Source: Haematococcus lacustris
Taxonomy: Eukaryota > Chlorophyta > Chlorophyceae > Chlamydomonadales > Haematococcaceae
Assembly: GCA_030144725.1 (NCBI GenBank)
Contig: JASKMD010000020.1
Span: forward strand, 3,221,000 to 3,284,999
Direction of reading: 5' to 3'
Length of the DNA: 64,000 nt
Shown: positions 21,701-32,793 of the stretch, piece by piece
How the letters are laid out: every line of letters begins with the position of its first letter
How positions within the stretch are numbered: position 1 is the stretch's first letter
The notes under the pieces: generated by a model
The model's input: only the letters and a program-made list of their open reading frames with translations
Database searches by the model: none
What the model was told of the DNA's origin: nothing
Position numbers and translations under genes: made by a program

Positions 21701-24700
21701 CTCCCTGCAGCCCTCGGCCCAGTGCCCCCCTCCTCCCCTTAGCCTCAGCCCCGGGCACCAGCCAGGGCATGGGGGGGCCGGCAGCCTTCATACGCAACAG
21801 CAGCCCGGCAGGGATGGGGCCCAGCGTCCCCTTCCCCACCCCCTCCCTCCCCCTCCAGCCAGTGATCCTCCCCCCTGGCCCTGACCCCGGCAGCAGGCCT
21901 GGGGCGCAGCCCTCCCCCCCTCCCCCCGGCCCTGGCACTGCCCCAATGGCGCTGCTGCCCCGCCGCCTGTCACTGACCTCAGGCGTGGGGGACCCGGCCG
22001 TGGGCGGCAGTCCTGGAGCTGGGGCGTTCTGTGAGGCCGACGTGTTCGGGGCCCTGTCCGCGCACCTCAACCGCCTGTGGCAGTTGTGGGAGATGGTGGG
22101 TGGAAGCTGGTGGGAAGCTGGTGGGACAGCGAGGGCAGCTACAGCCCCAGGCAGGCCCCCCGCCCCCCCGCTGACCCCCCTCCCCCCAACTTCTCTGCCC
22201 GCAGGTGCTCCTGTGCAAGCCGCTGCTGGTGGTGGCCCCATCCCCCACTGACTGCAGCGCTGCGGTGGCGGCCCTCATCAGCCTCACGGCACCGCTGCCA
22301 TACGCCCGGGACTTCAGGTCACACCCACACACCCCCCCCCCACACACACACACACATACACTCTCCCCCACCATCCCACCCACCCCATCCTGGCCCGGGA
22401 CTTCAGGTGACACACTGACACACTCCCCTCCACCCCCACCCTGATGGCTGCTGCCTGATGGAAGTAAGCCTGGCACAGGGGCAGCGTGCACCCTACCCGC
22501 CCCTACTCCCACCCCACCCCACCCCACCCCACCCCACCCCACCCCACCCCACCCCACCCCACCCCACCCCACCCCACCCCACCCCACCCCACCCCACCCC
22601 ACCCCACCCCACCCCACCCCACCCCACCCCACCCCACCCCACCCCACCCCACCCCACCCCACCCCACCCCTATCCTGCTGCTGCTGACTCAGGCCGTACT
22701 ACACCATCCATGACCCAGGGTTTGCGGCCCTGGCCAACGGAGGTCTGCCCGGGGGGGGCGGCCAGCAGGGGGGAGAGCCAGAGCTGCCCTGCCTGCTGGG
22801 GGTCACCAACCTCTACTTCGTCAGGGTGGGTCAGCAGGGGGGGCAGCAGGCGGCAGGGGGCAGGGGTAAGGGGAGAAGGCAGCAAGGGGTCAGGGGCATG
22901 GGGGGGGGAGCAGGGGGGCAGCAGGAGGGCAGGGGGGCTCTTGCTGACCCCTTGCCCTCGTGCCCCCTGCCTGCTTCTTGCCCCCCCCCTCTCCTGCCTC
23001 CCTCTCCCTGCCCCCCCCTCGCCTTCCCCCCTCTGCCCCCTCGGCTGTCATGCCTTAGAGCCCTAGGCCTAGCTGCTGCTGCCGCCTGCCCCTGCTGCTG
23101 CTGCCCCCTGCCCCTGCTGCTGCCCCTGCCCCTGCTGCTGCTGCCCCCAGGCCCTGGCCCACTGGCCCAGCGTGCTGTCTGTGGGGGTGCGGGATGCGGG
23201 CGGCCCCTGGTCNNNNNNNNNNNNNNNNNNNNNNNNNNNNNNNNNNNNNNNNNNNNNNNNNNNNNNNNNNNNNNNNNNNNNNNNNNNNNNNNNNNNNNNN
23301 NNNNNNNNNNNNNNNNNNNNNNNNNNNNNNNNNNNNNNNNNNNNNNNNNNNNNNNNNNNNNNNNNNNNNNNNNNNNNNNNNNNNNNNNNNNNNNNNNNNN
23401 NNNNNNNNNNNNNNNNNNNNNNNNNNNNNNNNNNNNNNNNNNNNNNNNNNNNNNNNNNNNNNNNNNNNNNNNNNNNNNNNNNNNNNNNNNNNNNNNNNNN
23501 NNNNNNNNNNNNNNNNNNNNNNNNNNNNNNNNNNNNNNNNNNNNNNNNNNNNNNNNNNNNNNNNNNNNNNNNNNNNNNNNNNNNNNNNNNNNNNNNNNNN
23601 NNNNNNNNNNNNNNNNNNNNNNNNNNNNNNNNNNNNNNNNNNNNNNNNNNNNNNNNNNNNNNNNNNNNNNNNNNNNNNNNNNNNNNNNNNNNNNNNNNNN
23701 NNNNNNNNNNNNGGGGAGGGAAACTGGGCAGGGGGTATCCTGCTGCTGCCCTAGCTCGTACCTTGCTAGGTGCTGCTGCCGCCACTGCTGCTGTGGCTGG
23801 GCCAGCTGATGCGCCCCACCTGCTGCTGCCTCAAGCCTCAGCCTCCCTGGATGGCCAACAGCTGGCACTGCCCCAGGTGGCCTTCTCACTGCTCTTGCTG
23901 CCCTAGCTCACCTGACCTGACCTTACCTGACCAGCCCTGGCGGGTTGACCTGACCTGACCTAACTGAACGACCTGCCCTGCCCTGCCCTGACTTGACTGC
24001 CCTGGCTGCCCTGGCCGTTCAACCTTTGCTTGGCCTGGTGTTGCAGGTGGAGCTGGTCGGCCTGTTCGGTGCGCTGGAGGCTCAGCTGAGGACGGCAATA
24101 GCGGATGCGCAGGCTACAGACGCGCCGGAGGAGGCCGCGCTCAGTGTGACCAGGTAGCTGAGTGAGATTACTCGCATACAGCACCATGTTCAACACCATG
24201 TTCAATAGTCCACCATGTTCAACACCATGTTCAGTAGGGGGTTTCTTGCTGAGTGTGACCCAGTGAAACCAGGAGTGACCAGTCTCCTGGGGGGTCCAGG
24301 CTGGTCTGTGGTGAAGGGGTGAAGGCTGGGGGGCAAGGAGCCCCGACCTGTGCTGCCGCAGCAGGCTGAGGTGGGTACAGGCCAGTTGCTCGGGGGCCAG
24401 TCCGGCAGCGTGGGCCGAGCTATGAGTGGTCCAGGGGGTTGAGGTGGCTGCAAGGAGTGGAGGCCTTGCGCCGCCATGGGGGTAGCGGGCTGTGCAAGGG
24501 ACAGCCAGAATAGAGGTGATGGCTGTCCAGGGGCCCTCCTGAGTGAGGTGGTTTCATGGCAAAGGGAGGTTGCCCACGGTCCAGCAGTCTGGTAGCATGT
24601 TCCTTGCATGAAGAGGAGTGGTGGCCCCGTGGTGGGGCTGCAGCGGTCTTTTTCATTCTTTTCTTCTATTGTTTGATTTACATTTCTATGTTGTTTTTCT

Positions 24701-25292
24701 TTTTTCCGTTTCCTTTCTCTGCTGGCACTGTGGATGGTGTGTGATAAGGGTGTGAGGGATACACAGCCTTGATGGGGCCAGCTGTGCCCTGTGGCCCCGC
24801 CTGCTGCCTGGCCTGCCCCTGGCTGGCCCCTGCAGGCTGCAGAGCGAGCTGGCCACGCTGTTCCTGGGCATCGGCCAGGAGGACCTGCAGCTTCTGTGCA
24901 TCAGCGCCCCACACCGCCAGGCCCTCCTGCTGGAGGCTGCGCAGCAGGTCAGCACCCCACACCCGCACCTCACGACCTGCACGCCACGCCCCTGCAGCTG
25001 GGCTGCCTGTTGCAATGGCCACACATCTCATGCTGCTCACAGGGCAAGGGCACACAGCCAGACCAGGCTGACGGTGCAAACCCACCATCGGCATGCTACC
25101 GACTGCTGACGACTCTGTCACCGTAGCCCCACTGCACCTGCCCTCCTGCCCTCCCTCCCCCACCCTCTCCTGCGGGCCTGCCCTCCTACCCACTCTCACT
25201 TACCTTGAGCCCTGCCCCGGCCCCTGCTGCCCCAGGTGCTGGGGGGGGAGCAGCTGGCCACAGTGCAGCGCCTGTGCGCGATGCTGGAGTGA
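18738..25292 (+). CDS. DENN-domain protein, DENND6 family (interrupted by assembly gap)
   Basis: DENND6 proteins are Rab GEFs of endosomal recycling. Exons I can place in phase are 18738-18795, 18866-18945, 19081-19202, 19413-19575, 20069-20128, 20250-20447, 21125-21291, one ending at 22095, 22205-22317, 22693-22825, 23151 to the gap at 23213, then 24047-24153, 24836-24947 and 25236-25292 (TGA). The N-terminus reads WVTAIASVLFDIDEGQ, ELVVPAGALTAEEKQAVAFH and AFPDSMSMEL, then FCRQRQDSSLRRGGEQLSVV (uDENN). The central DENN core includes LLCKPLLVVAPSPTDCSAAV, RPYYTIHDPGF, LLGVTNLYFV and ALAHWPSVLSVGV. A Pro/Ser-rich insert (about 21500-22000) separates the halves. Part of the protein after the central core is lost in the 500-N gap. 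Introns carry large CCCTCT and ACCCC arrays. Phase through the exon ending at 22095 is unresolved. Confidence 0.82.
20459..21048. repeat. (CCCTCT)n array in a DENND6-like intron
   Basis: About 590 bp of CCCTCT hexamers with scattered CCCCCT, CCTCT and CCCCT variants, strongly strand-asymmetric (pyrimidine on the plus strand). It lies between exons ending 20447 and starting 21125. It produces long spurious Ser-Leu, Pro-Ser and Glu-Gly reading frames. Confidence 0.95.
22511..22670. repeat. (ACCCC)32 array in a DENND6-like intron
   Basis: 160 bp of perfect ACCCC pentamers, 32 copies, just upstream of the exon starting at 22693. Confidence 0.95.
23213..23712. other. Assembly gap, 500 N
   Basis: Exactly 500 N, a round size that suggests a placeholder of unknown true length. 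It falls inside the DENND6-like gene right after GVRDAGGPW, so exons for the middle of the C-terminal half are missing. Confidence 1.
24151..24235 (+). repeat. Partial copy of dispersed family A (intronic)
   Basis: GTAGCTGAGTGAGATTAC at 24154-24171 matches the 3' part of the family A copies at 31.9, 39.2 and 60.2 kb. It then diverges into two rounds of a CACCATGTTCAACACCATG-type repeat. It begins at the splice donor of the preceding DENND6-like exon. Confidence 0.5.
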
Positions 25293-26182
25293 CACCTGGC
25301 CCACCAGTGCCCCTGCAGCCACCACCGCCACACCGCCACCCTCACCATCAGCCACGCCTTCATCACTATCACCACCACCACTAACACCATCAGGAGCCAC
25401 GCTTCCACCATTAACAGCCACATTGCCTGCACCACCATCATCAGTCAGCCGCGGGCACCCCGGCTGCACACAGTACGAGACCTATGGCTGCATCACCCGC
25501 CTCCTCCCACCACACCACCACCACCACCACCGCCGCTCTCATCACCACCACCATCATCGGCCAGGCCAACATCATCAGCCAGCCCTGAGCACCAGCAGCT
25601 GGACACCGACAGCTGGACAGCTGGTAGCCTGGCTATCCACCAGCCAACCGCCTCCTACAACATGCAGCTGTCATTCTCGAGGGAATCAGGGTCTGGGGAA
25701 AGGACGTGCCACCAGGAATGGAACCGTGGACAACCCAGCCGCATGGCTCATACGCATGGTCTGTGCATTGCTTGGTGCTCGAACTACTGGGTGGATGGGC
25801 AGGTCGAGTGTAAAAGAAGTAACGTTGGTGCTCTAACTACTGGTTGGATGGGCAGGTCGAGTGTAAAAGAAGTAACGTTACTTTACCGTAGAGTCAGGTG
25901 CCAGCGTCCCACACCCCGATGCATCATTTCGTACCGCATACAATCATCTGTTCATGCTGTTGAACCGTGTAAGGATGCAGAAGAAGATGAGGTGAAGGAG
26001 GGGTACCCAACACAAAGTTCCAGGGGTGATGAGGACCATGCAAAAATCCTAGCACGCTGGTCTGCTCTGGTGCGTCGTGGTGAACACGGCAGCTCCAACC
26101 ACCGTAGCCTGCGGTCGTCAGCCTTGTAAACAAGAAAGCACATGTCTAGGCACCTCACATCGGGCCGGATGGGAATGGGCTG
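25293..26182. other. Spacer with CAC/CAT triplet tract and 53-bp duplication
   Basis: No gene is supported. A CAC/CAT-rich tract runs from about 25312 to 25560. At 25774-25826 and 25827-25879 a 53-bp unit is duplicated in tandem with two mismatches; each copy contains a TGTAA that could serve as the poly(A) signal of the upstream gene. Confidence 0.6.
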
Positions 26183-29100
26183 ATGCGTGGAGTGTGGAGC
26201 CTTGAAGCGGAGCAGCATGCAGCAATTAGAAACAGCGGCGGCGTCTCATTTCGTCCGTCAATTTGCGGAGCCTTGGAGCGACGCTCGTTGACTATTCTCT
26301 CCAACCCATATACTGCATCTCAGCGCCCTCTGCATAACAATGCCATCGGAGTCAGTATCAGGCCCTCACATGTGGTTGCCACACAGCAGGCAATCCCGCC
26401 GTCGCCTGTCAGTCTCGCAGCCGGCCCTATGCCCGCAGCCGGCTCTCTCAACGTCAGTGCCAGCGTCCGCAAGCTCGGGCCCATCCACCCTTTCAGCTGT
26501 TGGCAGGAGCTGGAGAAGCAGTTCCTGTTTGAGCAGCCGCGCCTGCACCCAACGCGGCTCATTGCCATGGTCAAGAGCCTGGTGAAGAGCCTGCCAGACA
26601 GGCACAGCAGCGAACTTGGGCCTTACCTCAGGTGCGCCCTGCAGCAGCCCACAGCTTCAAGTCCCTGCAACCTCCCTAAAACCTTGCCCATCCTGCCCAG
26701 CCTGAGTGATCCCCCGCCTGCCCCACCGCTGTGCCACAGTCCCTTAGCCTGAGTTCAGTAACTACAGTAGCACCAGCAAACAGCGTCTTGGAGCAGCAGC
26801 GACGTGCAGCAGCAGGTGGGTGGTGTCGTGGCGTGTGGCGTCACAGCTGAAGCGCATGGCTGGCTGTGTGGTGGTGCTGCAGGTTGGGCGACCGACTGCT
26901 GGGGGAGGTGCCGCGCATGCTGCCCCGCTGCAGGCCCAGGGAGGGCGCCACACTCGCCTGGCTGGCGGCCAAGCTGCGGCTGGCAGGGGGGAGCAGCAGC
27001 CCCTGGCTCCCTGAACCCAGCCAACCTCACCCCCCACCCAGCCCTCTACCTCTCCCCCTCAGCCCATCTGGCCCACCTACCCCACGCCCCCCATCCTGCC
27101 CTGCCCCTCGGCCTTGGCCCCTGGCCTCGTCCACCTGCCTGCTGGCACACCTCCCTCATGCCCTCCCCCACCCCCTGCCCTGCGTACAGCCCAAGTCAGA
27201 CGCGCCCCACTATGGCCGCCTGCCGACGTGCTACCCCCCCTCACCCCCCTCCCAGGCCCTGGTCAGCCTGTGGCCCTCTTACCCCCCCCAGCTGGCCCCG
27301 CCTGCTGCTCCCCCACCGGGCCCCCCAGCCCCGGTCCTGCCGGGTCACGCGCCCCTGCTGCCGCCCCTGAGCCCCCGCAGCAGCCAGTGGTGGCGCCTGC
27401 TGCTGCTCCACTGCCAGCCCCAGCTGCCTAGCTTCAACAGCCAGGACATGAGCATGCTGCTGTGGGCTCTGGCCAGCATGGCCACGGCCCCCCTCAGCTG
27501 CCTGGGCCCAGGACCCCCCCTGACGCCAGGCGCAGGGCGAGGGGGGGGGCAGGCCCAGAGCACCACAGTGGCTCTGCTGCTTCCCCCCGGCTTCCTCCCC
27601 CAGCTGCTAGAGGTCACACAGCAGCAGCTGGAGCACGCAGGGAGGGGCGCAGGCAGCCAGGCACAGCAGCGCTACCCGCCCGGTGCCCCCCCAGGCCCCC
27701 TCCCCCCTCACCGCCCCCCCCCCCCAAGGGGCCTGGGAGTGGGGCCCCCAGGCGCTGAGCAACAGCCTGTGGGCCCTGGCCACCCTGCGAGTGCGCCCCC
27801 CCCCCGGCCTGGCTGCAGGCCTACCTCAGCGCCAGCGCCCCCCAGCTCAGCCGTGCCGCCCCCCAGGCCCTGGCCAACATGGGCTGGGCGCTGGCAGTGG
27901 TGGAGGCGCCGGTGGCCGGCTCCCCCTGGGCAGCCGCCTTCTGGCAGGCCAGCGCCTTGCAGGCCAGCGCCAGCCCCCCCGCAGCCCTGGCCCAGATGCT
28001 GTGGGCCGCGGCCCGCCTGGGCCTGGCGCCGCCCCCTGACTGGCCCCTGCAGCTGGCTGACGCCGCCCTGGGCTGCCTGCAGGCCTGCCAGGCCCAGGAC
28101 CTGGCCAACATCTTGTGGGCGCTGGCCAAGCTGCGGGCGCGACCCAGCCCTGAGTGGATGACGGCCTGGCTGGCGGCAGTGGGGCGGCGGCTGGGCGGCT
28201 CGGCCCCCTTCCCCGCCCCTGAGCTGTCCGCCCTGCTGGTGGGCCTGGCGCACCTGGGGTTCCAGCCGGGCCCCGCCAGCCTGGCTCCGCTGCTGGAGGC
28301 GCTGCGGGGGCGGCTGCATAGGGCCGGGCCGCAGGTCATGTGCAACAGCCTGTGGGCGCTGGCTAAGCTGCGGGTGCAGCCCGGTCAGGCCTGGATGCAG
28401 GTGAGGGCAGGCTGGGCAGTAGCTGGGCAGTAGCTGGGCCAAGGGCTGGGGGCAGGCTGGGGGCAGGGGCAGGGGGCAGGGGCAGGGGGGTCGGGGGCCG
28501 GGGGGTTGGGGGCAGGGGCAGGGGGTTGGGGGGCAGGGGCAGGGGGGCAGGCCAAGGGGCAGAGGAGCAGCAGCAGGGCCAAGGGGGGCAGTCTGTGGGC
28601 CCTTGCTGCCCCCTCCCTGCTGCACTCTCACCTCCAGCCTGAGCCTGAGCCTGATCCCTTCTGTGGGGGGGTGCTGGCGCTGTGCTGGCTGCAACCCCAC
28701 CCCCCTCTCCCCCGACTGCTGCTGCTGGTGCGGTGCAGGAGGTGCTGGGCAGCCTGGCCTTGCAGCTGGAGGGGGCGGGGCCGGCTGAGCTGGCCATGTG
28801 CTGGTGGGCGCTGGGCAGGCTGGGGTACCGCCCCCCCGGCAGCCTGGTGCGGGAGCTGCAGACGGAGCTGAGGCTGCAGGCGGAGGCGCTGCGGGCCCGC
28901 GAGCTGGTCATGCTGCTGCAGGGCTACACACGGTGCGGGGGGCGGGGCGGGGCGGCAGCAGGCGGGGGCGGCAGAGGCAGGGGGAGGGCTAGAAGGGGGC
29001 CGATCAGGCAGCGCATCAGCAGGCCCTGGGCAGCAGCAGGACAGAGGGTGGGTGTGGTGGGCAGCTAGGTTGCTGCAGGGTGGGTGCTGCTGCTGCCATG

Positions 29101-30399
29101 CCTGCTGCTGCCCCCCCCTCCCCTCTTCCCCTCCCCCTCCAGCGCTTCCTTTACACGACCCTAACTTGTCCCCTCCCCTCCCCTCCAGTCCTCTGCCCCC
29201 TCCCCTCCACCCTGTGCCCCCCGCCCCCTGCAGGCTTGGCCTCGTGCTCCCAAAGCCTGGTCTAGACCGGCTGATGTCGCTCCTCCTGCGCAAGCTCAGC
29301 CTCCTCTGGCGCCGTGCCCGCTGCACGCGGCTGCGCCCCGCAGTGCTGACCACCTGCTCCGCCCTCTCGGCCCTGGCCCTCATGGCCCGCAGCACCCAGG
29401 GCCGTCACGGGCTGTCCCAGCACACTGTGGTGCGCCAGCTGCTGTGCAGGGCAACACGCCAGGCGCGCATCCAATGGCACAGGGCAGGCCCGGGAGCAGC
29501 GCAGCAGCAGCAGCAGGGGGGACCCAGGGGGCAGCCAGTGGGCCCAGAGGGGGCGGCTGGTCAGACGGCCCCCTGCCGGCCTGCACTCCCCCCGCCTGCT
29601 GGCCTGGCTGGTTGGTGTCCGGGGGACATAGCGCTGGTGCTGAGCAGCCTGGTGGCGCTGCGGCAGCTGCCCCCTGCCCGCTGGTGCCAGGCGGCCCTCA
29701 CCTCCCTGCAGGCCAGCCCCCCGGGCAGCTGGCCCCTCAAGGACCTGGCCATGGCTGCCTGGGCGCTGGCTCGCCTGCAGCGGCTGCAGCGACACCCCCG
29801 CCTCGCCCCGCCCCCCCTCCTGCCCCTGCTGGCTGGACCACTGACCCCCCCCCCTCCCCACCCCCCACCGTCCCCCCCGCTGCCGGCGGCCCCGCCTGCC
29901 CCCAAGGTGGCACAGCCCTCGCCGCCCCCCCCTGGCCAGCCGGGTGTGGCTGCGGGCGCTGCTGCCGCACCTGAGGGAGGGGGCTGGGCAGCCCGCGGCC
30001 TTGGCCGCCCTCCCAGCCGCCCAGCTGGTCAGCCTGCTGCAGGGCATGGCCAGGCTGAGCGCCACGGCAGCCTTGACCGCCCCGCCCCGCCACCCTGCCC
30101 ATGCCCTGCTGCCACCTCCTCAGCCCCTCCCGCCAGCTCATTTAGTGAGGGGCAAGGCAGGGGGGCGGCAGGGGGGGGGGGGCGGGGCCCAGCACCCTGC
30201 GCCCCTGTGGCATGCGCTGCAGCCGGTGTGGGCTGTACTGCTGGTGCAAGCGGAGCGGCTGTCAGTCCAGGGGCAGCTGTCCGGGCAGCAGAGGGCGGGG
30301 CTGCTGGCCAGCGTGGAGGCAGCCCGGCTGCAGCCCTCGCAGGACTGGGTGCAGGCGATGAGCCCGGCGCTGCAGCCAGTCCTGCAGCCAGCTGTCTAG
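26183..30399 (+). CDS. OPR-like helical-repeat protein, predicted organelle RNA-binding factor
   Basis: The protein is built from repeats of the form SLWALA(K/T)LRxxPxxxWL, for example MLLWALASMA, NSLWALATLRVRPPP, ANMGWALAVVEAP, QMLWAAARLGLAPPPDW, NILWALAKLRARPSPEWM and NSLWALAKLRVQPGQAWM. This is the style of octotricopeptide (OPR/Tbc2-like) proteins, which bind specific chloroplast or mitochondrial RNAs. Exons are 26183-26631, 26883 to about 28400, 28739-28932, and 29234-30399 (TAG). A plausible targeting peptide precedes GPIHPFSCWQELEKQ. The reading frame changes near 27715-27730, at a 10-C run (27796-27805) and around 29840-29935. Across the second break the repeat consensus runs through (VRPPP/AWLQAYL), which argues for single-base assembly errors; an unspliced intron could explain the first. 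No RAP domain is obvious. Confidence 0.65.
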
Positions 30400-30499
30400 G
30401 TCTGGCGGCCTACCAAGCGCCACAGGCGTCAAGGGAGGGGGGGCTGCCGCCTGGGCCGCAGCCTGCTTCCAGCACCTGAGAAATACCGCAGGCCCCTCC

Positions 30500-30640
30500 T
30501 CAGCCCCAGACCCAGCCCCCTCCACCCCTGCTCTGCTCTCACGTGACGGGGTGGTGATGGTGTCTAAACTGCTTCAACCGTCAGCGCCTGCGTGCCTGCG
30601 TGGCCTTGCCCACCAGCAGCTTGGGCTTGACAACTCGTGA
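30500..30640 (-). repeat. Dispersed GC-rich family C, minus-strand copy
   Basis: On the minus strand this contains AAGCTGCTGGTGGGCAAGGC, then CACGCAGGCGCTGACGGT, CACCATCACCACCCCGTCAC and GAGAGCAGAGCAGGGGTGGA. The same words in the same order recur twice at 44295-44515 inside a NUP98 intron. It is not a simple repeat, so it is likely a short mobile or non-coding element. Confidence 0.75.
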
Positions 30641-31079
30641 CCTGCTCCCTGGCAGCAGTCACATGGATGGGTGCACACAAGTGATCCATGAACAGCTTCA
30701 TCTGCTTGCTCTCGCCCGGCTGCATTGGTGCATGGAAATTGGCATGGCAGGCATGGCAGGCTTCGTAGAGAGGAGAAAATTGTATACCCCTGCTTAGTTT
30801 GCGACTGCTAGACATTCCTCGTACGACCAGCCTCTAGCTACAGCCAGCACTCTGTAAGTCTTCACTCAGAGGTTAAGACCGCTCGGAGCCAGGAGGGTCA
30901 GCCGGGAGCCGGGAGGGAGCCGCAGTGCACGCGCCGCTACCCACGCAGAGCTCTTGCAGCCGCCTCCGCCGGTACCGGTCTCCTTGCTGCCGGTATCTCG
31001 CGAGCTGCGCCTGGGCCGGGTCCTGCTCCAGGCGATTTGCCGCCGCTGCCGCTGTCCGGCAACAAGTCTCGGCCGACAT
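30583..31079 (-). CDS. Possible minus-strand gene, unrecognised
   Basis: Two stretches look like exons: one from a Met at 31079 (MSAETCCRTAAAAANRLEQ, ending YRRRRLQEL before a GTGGGT donor) and one around 30650-30760 reading PGESKQMKLFMDHL. They could belong to one small, basic, helical protein, but I cannot join them with certainty and recognise no family. Part of the 3' side overlaps dispersed family C, so either the gene end lies in the repeat or the second exon is chance. An upstream stretch at 31380-31480 (minus) reading FINGRLTRPRGDLP may be an earlier exon. Confidence 0.25.
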
Positions 31080-31937
31080 GGTCTTCCAGGTGTTCTTGAG
31101 CAGTGCAGCTGCATGGTAGGCAGCGCAGCCTTGCAAGTCAGCGCCCTGGGGGCTGGCTTGGGAGAGGCTGCATAACTGCGGCTGTAGCCTGCGTTGCCAC
31201 CCCAACGCCACCGTGATGTTTGGCAGCACTGACGCCGCTGTCGTGGCAGTACTTGGTACGAGCGAGCTGCGGTGGCAGGTGGACCTGATGCTGCCCTCTG
31301 CATTGGTGGCCTCACTGGACACAGCCCAGGCACATGGACCCCCTGGCGGCGCAAGGGCTAACAACCCCACACTCTGCACTCATCGTAGGCAGGTCCCCCC
31401 TGGGGCGGGTGAGTCGCCCATTGATGAACTCACCATCAGTGTGCACCAGCAGCAGCAGCAGCACCACCACCCTTCCCCTGAAGTTTGTAAATCCCTGGCA
31501 TCGGCCCTCCATGACCCTATCCTGCATGCGCCCTTGTCACGGCTGACACCAGCCCTAGTAAAGCACGGTTTGCAGTTTCAGTGGGCCAGTTTGTGAAACA
31601 TTGGGGGCGGCCGTAGGTAGCCGCCTGCCTGCCTGCTTGGCTGCTAAGTTGGCTGCCTGTCATGCTGGGCCATGGTCAGCCTCCAGCGACCGCAACACAT
31701 GCACAGAGCGGTGCAGGAGCGAGGGCAGTGTGGCCTGCCTACCCACCAACAATGCTGCTGGGCTGAAGGTGACTGTGTGGAGAGTTCACCCTCTTGCGCT
31801 GTAAGATAGCACTGGAAGCACCGCACTGCTGCAGGTAGTGCGCTGAGAACTTACTTCTGGCAAGTCAGGCCAAGGCAGCTGCAGGTGGCACTGTCTGAAG
31901 TAGGGGACACAGGGGTAGGACACAGGGGTAGCAGCAG

Positions 31938-32053
31938 GGAAAGTGCCATCGTTGTGGGGGCTACAATCGTCAAGGGTGCTTCAATATGATTGTAGCAGAG
32001 TGAGATTACCCACAGTCCAACATGTTGTTCCATGTTGAATGAGTTTTATTTGG
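31938..32053 (+). repeat. Dispersed family A, partial copy 1
   Basis: Matches the copies at 39243-39430 and 60242-60433 over about 115 bp, starting GGAAAGTGCCA and including ATCAAGGGTGC-like, GAGTGAGATTACCCACAG and CATGTTGTTCCATGTTGAAT. The 5' part present in the other two copies is missing. Confidence 0.85.
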
Positions 32054-32208
32054 CTGAGAACTTACTACTTCCTCCATGGCTGGGCTGAGCTGCACATGCG
32101 CCAAGCGCTTTGCTGCTTAGCCACAACTTCTTCATGAGCTCCAGCTGGTCGTCACGGGGCTGACTGCCTCGCGGTAGAGTCATTTTGAAACCATTCACAT
32201 TCCGTCTC

Positions 32209-32258
32209 AGAAATGCATACATGCACATATGCATACATGCACATATGCATACATTTCT
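32209..32258. repeat. 50-bp imperfect palindrome
   Basis: The stretch begins AGAAATG and ends CATTTCT and consists of alternating ATGCATACATGCACAT units, so it can fold into a long imperfect AT-rich hairpin. No gene overlaps it. It may be the remains of a small inverted-repeat element. Confidence 0.6.
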
Positions 32259-32793
32259 GTCAAGTGTGGCTCATGTGTTGGGAATGCAACGCATCGACTT
32301 GGGTGATGTGACGAACAAAACATCAAACCTCCAACACCATAGTCAGCCACACCGTAGTCAGGGTGCTCGTTGGGCTCTGCCACACCCCTCACATGGTCTT
32401 GTAGATGAGGTCACTAGAGCGCCACCGCAACAGGCCGTTTCAGTCCAGACATGCTAGCTGGCGCCGCATGCCCGACCCTTTCAGCCCCTTCCACTCAGCC
32501 ATGATGACTGGCACTAACTCTGCTGCTGCCACCCCAGGCCCACCCCAAGCTGTACAAATTCATCAGAGCTGTACTTGAAATAGTCGGTGGTGGTCTTCAG
32601 CTGGTGCTACTCCCTATCCACCGGGCGACTCCTAGTGGGGACATGCTACGCCCATGCGGCCGCATGGTAGCCAACAAAACTCCCGCCCTTGGCTGCACAA
32701 GGCGCACTACCTCAGCCTTGGGTCGCAAATGGTTGCACCCATACGTTTCACCAGCGCGCAGTGAGGTTGGAGGCGCAAGTGGGCTTCCCAGCC

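Larger units (their letters stand above)
31080..32793. other. Spacer with mobile-element fragments
   Basis: Apart from the repeat entries listed separately, I see no supported exon. Base composition is more AT-rich than in the genes. The last ~100 bp should hold the 5' UTR of the CCCH zinc-finger gene. Confidence 0.4.

Noticed and set aside
21979..22662. Minus-strand GGVGW-repeat reading frame
   Set aside because: It is the ACCCC array read on the opposite strand of DENND6-like exons and introns.
25093..25836. His-rich reading frame
   Set aside because: It is driven by CAC/CAT triplets beyond the DENND6-like stop codon, with no conserved block.
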